DNA from: WLJO01 sp046597895
Lineage (GTDB): Bacteria > Actinomycetota > Acidimicrobiia > Acidimicrobiales > Ilumatobacteraceae
Direction: 5' to 3'
Assembly (NCBI GenBank): GCA_046597895.1
Contig: JBKJJS010000288.1
Coordinates: forward strand, 1 to 8,414
DNA: 8,414 nt
Made by a program: the position numbers and the translations under genes. The notes beneath the pieces were generated by a model that was not told the origin of the DNA, searched no databases, and worked only from the letters and a program-made list of their open reading frames with translations. Within the stretch, counting starts at the first letter, position 1; every line of letters begins with the position of its first letter. Below are positions 5,250 through 8,414 of the stretch, piece after piece.

Positions 5250-7574
5250 GTGAAGGGAATGGAGCAGGGCACGTTCGAGATCACCGGTGACCCACTCCTG
5301 CGGGCCGTTCCACGAGATCAGAGCCCCGCCCCGCTCGGCTCGTCGGCGCAGGTTCCGAGACGCCGGGAACGTTCATCGACGGGCCACCGGGCCGGAGCCG
5401 GTTCAGGGGCGCAAGACGGTTCAGGGGCGCAAGCCGGTTCAGGGGCGCAAGCCGGTTCAGGGGGCGAGACGGACTTCCGGCCAGACATCGAAGGGCTCCG
5501 TGCCATCGCGGTCATCGCGGTGTTGCTCTACCACGCCGACCTCGGCCCGTTCGACGGGGGTTACGTAGGCGTTGATGTGTTCTTCGTGTTGTCGGGGTTC
5601 CTGATCACCCGGCTCCTCACCAATGAGGTCGCCCGCACCGGTTCCATCTCGCTCGCTCGCTTCTGGGCTCGGCGGGCGCGACGGCTGTTGCCGGCGTTGA
5701 CACTGGTGGTCGTGGCGACCCTGGTGGCCGCTCGCTCCATGGTCGACCCACTCACGCAGGGATTCGTGAACCGGTCAGGCATCGCCGCCTCAGGGTTCAG
5801 CGCCAACGTCTTGTTCTGGACCCGCGGCGGCTACTCCCAGCTGACCTTGCCCGAACCGCTGCTCCACTTCTGGTCCCTGGCGGTCGAGGAGCAGTTCTAC
5901 CTGTTCTGGCCGCTCATCCTCGTCGGCGTCCTTCGTTCCGGTGGTCACTTCCGGCGGCTGGCCGCCACGGTCGCCGCGGTGATCGGCATTGCGTCGTTTG
6001 CGATGTGCGTGCTCCTGACGCCTTCGCGCCAGCCGTTCACGTTCTACTGGCTGCCCCCCAGGGCGTGGGAGTTGTTGGCCGGCGCCGGACTGGCGTTGGC
6101 CGGTGCCGGTTTGTTCCGGTCGAACCCGCAGCGACGGGCGGCGATGGCGTGGATCGGCCTGGCGGGAATCGTCGTGTGTTGCATCACATTCATCGACCCC
6201 CAATACGGTTTTCCCGGGGCGCGCGCTGCGCTACCGGTTGTGGCGACGATGTTGGTGATCATCGGCGGAGTCAACGCGCCCGCCGGCCCCGGGCGCCTGC
6301 TCGGTATGCCCGTCATGCTGTGGATCGGCAAGCACTCGTACGCCATTTACCTGTGGCACTTCCCGATCCTCGTGCTCTCCGACGCGAAGTGGGGCCCGCT
6401 GTCAGCCATCCAACGAAGTGGGCTGCTCGTGCTGTCCGTCGGGGTCGCCGCCGTGTCGTTCCGGGTGCTCGAGGATCCGCTGCGGCGCAATGTCTGGCTG
6501 GCGGCGCGGCCATCGCGAAGCCTGCGCTTCGGCGGTGCCTTGGTGGCGACTGGAGTGCTGACCTCAGTGGCGATGCTGGCGCTCCTTCCGGCGTTGGATG
6601 CCGGCGTCGCCTCCGAGGCACCGACGATTGTCGTCGTCGACGGCTCGACTCCGGACGACACCTCGGTTGACGACACCTCGGTTGACGGTGTCGTCACGTC
6701 GGGACCGGCCACGACGGTGCGATCGGAGGAGCCGTACCCTGCGAATCCCGACGCATTGGTCCGTATGGCGAAGGTCAATGCCCAGCAGTTGGATGATGCG
6801 GTCGCCAACCAGCTCGTGCCGTCCAACCTGCGGCCGTCATTGCGGACCGTCTACGACGACAAACCCGCGGTGTACGCCGATGGCTGCATCCTCGGTGGCA
6901 ACGTGACCATGCCCGGCGAATGTGCGTACGGCCGCGTCGGGTCCGCCAAGACGGTCGTGCTGTTTGGGGACTCGCACGCTGCGCAGTGGTTCGTGGCCTT
7001 CGAGGCCGCCGCCCGCGCTCAGGGCTGGAAGCTCGTGGTCATGACGAAGCAGGCCTGCCCCACCGGGGATATCCCATTGCAGATCGCCGGCCAGGAGAAG
7101 GAATGCCGGACGTGGCGGGCCAACGTGCTCGAGCGGGTGACCGAACTGCAGCCCGATCTTGTCGTGATGGCGTCGTTCCGGTACATAGGCAGCTCACCGA
7201 GTCAGTGGCGAACCGGGCTGGACAAGACCATGGCGGACTTCCGGGGCGTGGCCGACGAGGTGCTCATCCTGGGCGACACCCCGACACCGAAGGACGACGT
7301 GCCGTCGTGCGTCGCCGCCCACCTTCGCAGCCTCACGAAGTGCAACGCGTCGCGTGGTACGGCGATCAAGCCGCAATGGCTCGCCGTCGACGCCGAGGTC
7401 GCCGAGAAGTACGACGCCCGGCTCGTGACGACCGGCGACTGGTTGTGCGGTGAGTCGTCCTGCCCCGTCGTGATCGGTGACGTTCTGCTCTACCGCGACG
7501 AGAGCCATCTCACCACGGCGGCGGCGGAGTTGCTGACTCCATATATCGAGACGATGGTCAAACCGTACGTCTGA
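5250..7574 (+). CDS. OafA-type membrane acyltransferase: acyltransferase-3 domain fused to SGNH domain
   Basis: A 774-residue membrane protein with four parts. Residues 1-77 are a hydrophilic, Arg- then Gly/Ser-rich tail, cytoplasmic by inference. The acyltransferase-3 domain follows, with DIEGLRAIAV, the Arg84-x10-His95 catalytic motif, YVGVDVFFVLSGFLIT, RFWARRARRLLPAL, WSLAVEEQFYLFWP and WIGKHSYAIYLWHFPI, threaded through about ten hydrophobic segments and one more before residue 455. A low-complexity linker covers about 456-500. The C-terminal SGNH domain has Gly573-Asp-Ser575-His and Asp750-x-x-His753 as nucleophile and acid/base. Its eight cysteines are paired in sequence (546/558, 603/619, 687/698, 733/738), fitting disulfides outside the membrane. 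Such fusions transfer acetyl or other acyl groups to cell-envelope glycans or peptidoglycan; the acceptor here is unknown. GTG 5250 is preferred; ATG 5259 is possible, but AAGGGA abuts it with no spacer. The tail must be translated, since no later start precedes the membrane domain. Confidence 0.92.
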   Translation: MKGMEQGTFEITGDPLLRAVPRDQSPAPLGSSAQVPRRRERSSTGHRAGAGSGAQDGSGAQAGSGAQAGSGGETDFRPDIEGLRAIAVIAVLLYHADLGPFDGGYVGVDVFFVLSGFLITRLLTNEVARTGSISLARFWARRARRLLPALTLVVVATLVAARSMVDPLTQGFVNRSGIAASGFSANVLFWTRGGYSQLTLPEPLLHFWSLAVEEQFYLFWPLILVGVLRSGGHFRRLAATVAAVIGIASFAMCVLLTPSRQPFTFYWLPPRAWELLAGAGLALAGAGLFRSNPQRRAAMAWIGLAGIVVCCITFIDPQYGFPGARAALPVVATMLVIIGGVNAPAGPGRLLGMPVMLWIGKHSYAIYLWHFPILVLSDAKWGPLSAIQRSGLLVLSVGVAAVSFRVLEDPLRRNVWLAARPSRSLRFGGALVATGVLTSVAMLALLPALDAGVASEAPTIVVVDGSTPDDTSVDDTSVDGVVTSGPATTVRSEEPYPANPDALVRMAKVNAQQLDDAVANQLVPSNLRPSLRTVYDDKPAVYADGCILGGNVTMPGECAYGRVGSAKTVVLFGDSHAAQWFVAFEAAARAQGWKLVVMTKQACPTGDIPLQIAGQEKECRTWRANVLERVTELQPDLVVMASFRYIGSSPSQWRTGLDKTMADFRGVADEVLILGDTPTPKDDVPSCVAAHLRSLTKCNASRGTAIKPQWLAVDAEVAEKYDARLVTTGDWLCGESSCPVVIGDVLLYRDESHLTTAAAELLTPYIETMVKPYV
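5400..5463 (+). repeat. 18-bp tandem repeat (3.5 copies) inside the acyltransferase gene
   Basis: The unit GGTTCAGGGGCGCAAGCC begins at 5400, 5418 and 5436, with a partial fourth copy of ten bases at 5454-5463. The first copy differs by one base (GAC for GCC at the end). Because 18 is a multiple of three, the array encodes (GSGAQD/A)3 plus GSG at residues 51-71 and copy changes would not shift the frame. It sits just before the first membrane segment, so it would lengthen or shorten a flexible N-terminal tether. Near-identity of the copies suggests recent expansion. Confidence 0.95.
6654..6683 (+). repeat. 15-bp tandem duplication encoding DDTSV-DDTSV
   Basis: GACGACACCTCGGTT occurs twice, exactly, at 6654-6668 and 6669-6683, in frame, giving DDTSV twice at residues 469-478. 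It lies in the acidic, Thr/Ser-rich linker between the last membrane segment and the SGNH domain, so it probably only changes spacer length. Confidence 0.9.
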
Positions 7575-7660
7575 GGGGTGTTCCGCGACGGTGCGGATCG
7601 GCGGCGCGGTGTGGCAAAGTGCGTGACGTGCGGCATCGATGTGTGGCCAGTCTGGTAGCA

Positions 7661-7685
7661 GGGCGGCCGGCGCTCGGCCTTGCCC
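7661..7685 (+). terminator. GC-rich stem-loop between acyltransferase and EEP hydrolase genes
   Basis: GGGC (7661-7664) and GGCCG (7665-7669) can pair with CGGCC (7675-7679) and GCCC (7682-7685), leaving a five-base loop and a two-base TT bulge: nine G-C pairs. No T-run follows, so it is not a classical intrinsic terminator. It could be a tail-less actinobacterial terminator for the acyltransferase or a structure in the leader of the next gene, whose ATG lies 28 bases downstream. The rest of the 7575-7713 gap shows nothing recognisable. Confidence 0.35.
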
Positions 7686-7713
7686 CGAACCGTCCGACAG
7701 CAGACGTTCCCGT

Positions 7714-8414
7714 ATGACGATCCGCGTTCTCACCTGGAACCTCTGGGGTCGCCACGGGCAGTGGGAACAGCGCGAACGCGCCATCCTCGACGTGCTGCGT
7801 TCCGTTGACGCCGATGTCATCTGTCTCCAGGAGGCCTGGGCCGACGAGGGGGGCGTGTGCCAGCCAGCCGTCCTCGCCGATGCCGTCGGCGGCTATCACC
7901 ACGTGTGGGCCGACGGGCCGTGGTTCAGTGGGCGATGGCTCGGCAACGCCGTGCTCAGCCGCTGGCCGGTAGCGGAGTCGGTGATCCATCCGTTGCCACG
8001 GCTGGATGGGGGTCCTCCCTACCGCCAGGCAGTGGTGGCATGGGTGGAGACACCGTGGGGGCGCTGGCCGTTCATCTCGACGCACTTCGAGCACCGGTTC
8101 GACGGATCGGCCGCGCGCCACCTTCACGCCGAGGCCTTGCTACGCATCGTGGGCGAGGTTCGAGGTGGGGCCGAGCGCGAGCTTCCTGTGGTCATCGGGG
8201 CGGACCTGAACGCCGTGCCGGACAGTGACGAGGTGCGGCTCCTCACCGGTCGCCGACCCGGGGCTGATGGGGTCGTGCTGTCGGATGTGTGGGAGCACGT
8301 CGGCGCGGGCGGGCGCGAGTCATCAGCGGGCGCGACGTGGCGCGCCGACAACCCCTACAGCGCGAACTCGGCGTGGCCGAACCGACGGCTCGATTACGTG
8401 ATGGTGTCGTGGCC
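7714..8414 (+). CDS. Endonuclease/exonuclease/phosphatase (EEP) family hydrolase, 3' end cut by window edge
   Basis: The first 233 residues of an EEP-fold metal-dependent hydrolase. The family motifs appear in order: TWNLWG with Asn9, ICLQEAW with Glu40 (metal ligand), STHFEH with His124, IGADLNAVP with Asp164 and Asn166 (a variant of GDFN), and RRLDYVMV with Asp227. The final SDH motif holding the catalytic His lies beyond the window. The family covers DNases, phosphodiesterases, sphingomyelinase-like enzymes and sugar phosphatases, and the sequence does not separate these. No signal peptide is seen, so a cytoplasmic location is likely. ATG 7714 is chosen because the fold begins immediately after it, but it has no SD and no TANNNT box. 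An in-frame ATG at 7639 would add 25 residues without domain character and would run through the stem-loop. The 139-bp gap after the acyltransferase leaves operon membership uncertain. Confidence 0.9.
   Translation, partial: MTIRVLTWNLWGRHGQWEQRERAILDVLRSVDADVICLQEAWADEGGVCQPAVLADAVGGYHHVWADGPWFSGRWLGNAVLSRWPVAESVIHPLPRLDGGPPYRQAVVAWVETPWGRWPFISTHFEHRFDGSAARHLHAEALLRIVGEVRGGAERELPVVIGADLNAVPDSDEVRLLTGRRPGADGVVLSDVWEHVGAGGRESSAGATWRADNPYSANSAWPNRRLDYVMVSW

Noticed and set aside
5400..5463. CRISPR-like or regulatory iteron array
   Set aside because: The units are contiguous without spacers, 18 bp, and encode a GSGAQA repeat in frame within a gene, so this is a coding minisatellite.
5790..6826. 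Antisense and alternative-frame open frames within the acyltransferase (5790-6203, 6005-6670, 6347-6826)
   Set aside because: Compositional shadows of a well-supported membrane protein; translations are Arg/Pro/Ala-rich.
7597..7621. Possible small hairpin CCGC/GCGG after the acyltransferase stop
   Set aside because: The stem is only four pairs with no T-run; too weak to call a terminator.
7639..7713. Alternative upstream ATG (7639) for the EEP hydrolase
   Set aside because: The 25 added residues carry no fold element and would translate through the stem-loop; the EEP fold begins at MTIRVLTWN.

Overview
The window is high-GC, densely coding DNA with long open frames on both strands. Its gene families are a Rieske ring-hydroxylating oxygenase, EthD-like proteins, a PepF/M3-type peptidase and an actinobacterial-style ATP-dependent DNA ligase relic. 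TANNNT boxes lie just upstream of start codons that have little or no Shine-Dalgarno (SD) sequence. Together these suggest an actinobacterium (Actinomycetota), possibly of the Acidimicrobiia type. That placement is inferred from protein character only; no rRNA or other marker gene is present.

Region 1 (1-2772) looks catabolic. A Rieske oxygenase alpha subunit (minus strand, 3' end outside the window) diverges from a two-gene plus-strand operon: a DUF1330 protein, then a protein made of two tandem EthD-like domains. An NAD-type short-chain dehydrogenase/reductase (SDR) on the minus strand converges on that operon, and the two stop codons share one CTAG. Oxygenase plus dehydrogenase is a common pairing for oxidising aromatic or alicyclic compounds. 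DUF1330 and EthD are both small dimeric alpha+beta barrel families, often found beside such enzymes, with poorly defined roles. The substrate cannot be read from the sequence.

Region 2 (2844-5237) holds a complete M3-family zinc oligoendopeptidase. Three nucleotides downstream, and in the same frame, is a 188-codon open frame made of separate, collinear pieces of an ATP-dependent DNA ligase. The N-terminal DNA-binding domain and several internal blocks are gone, yet the frame is intact from start to stop. The nucleotidyl-acceptor Lys and the C-terminal motif VI survive; the other catalytic motifs do not. This is the most unusual object in the window.

Region 3 (5250-8414) holds a 774-residue membrane acyltransferase of the OafA type (acyltransferase-3 domain plus C-terminal SGNH domain), probably modifying a cell-surface glycan. 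It carries an in-frame 18-bp minisatellite near its N-terminus and a short duplicated linker. After a 139-bp gap with a GC-rich stem-loop comes an endonuclease/exonuclease/phosphatase (EEP) family hydrolase that runs off the right edge.

No tRNA, rRNA, CRISPR array, insertion sequence or prophage was seen, and no stretch over 300 bp lacks a gene. The window is mostly ordinary chromosome; the compacted ligase and the minisatellite deserve the closest look.
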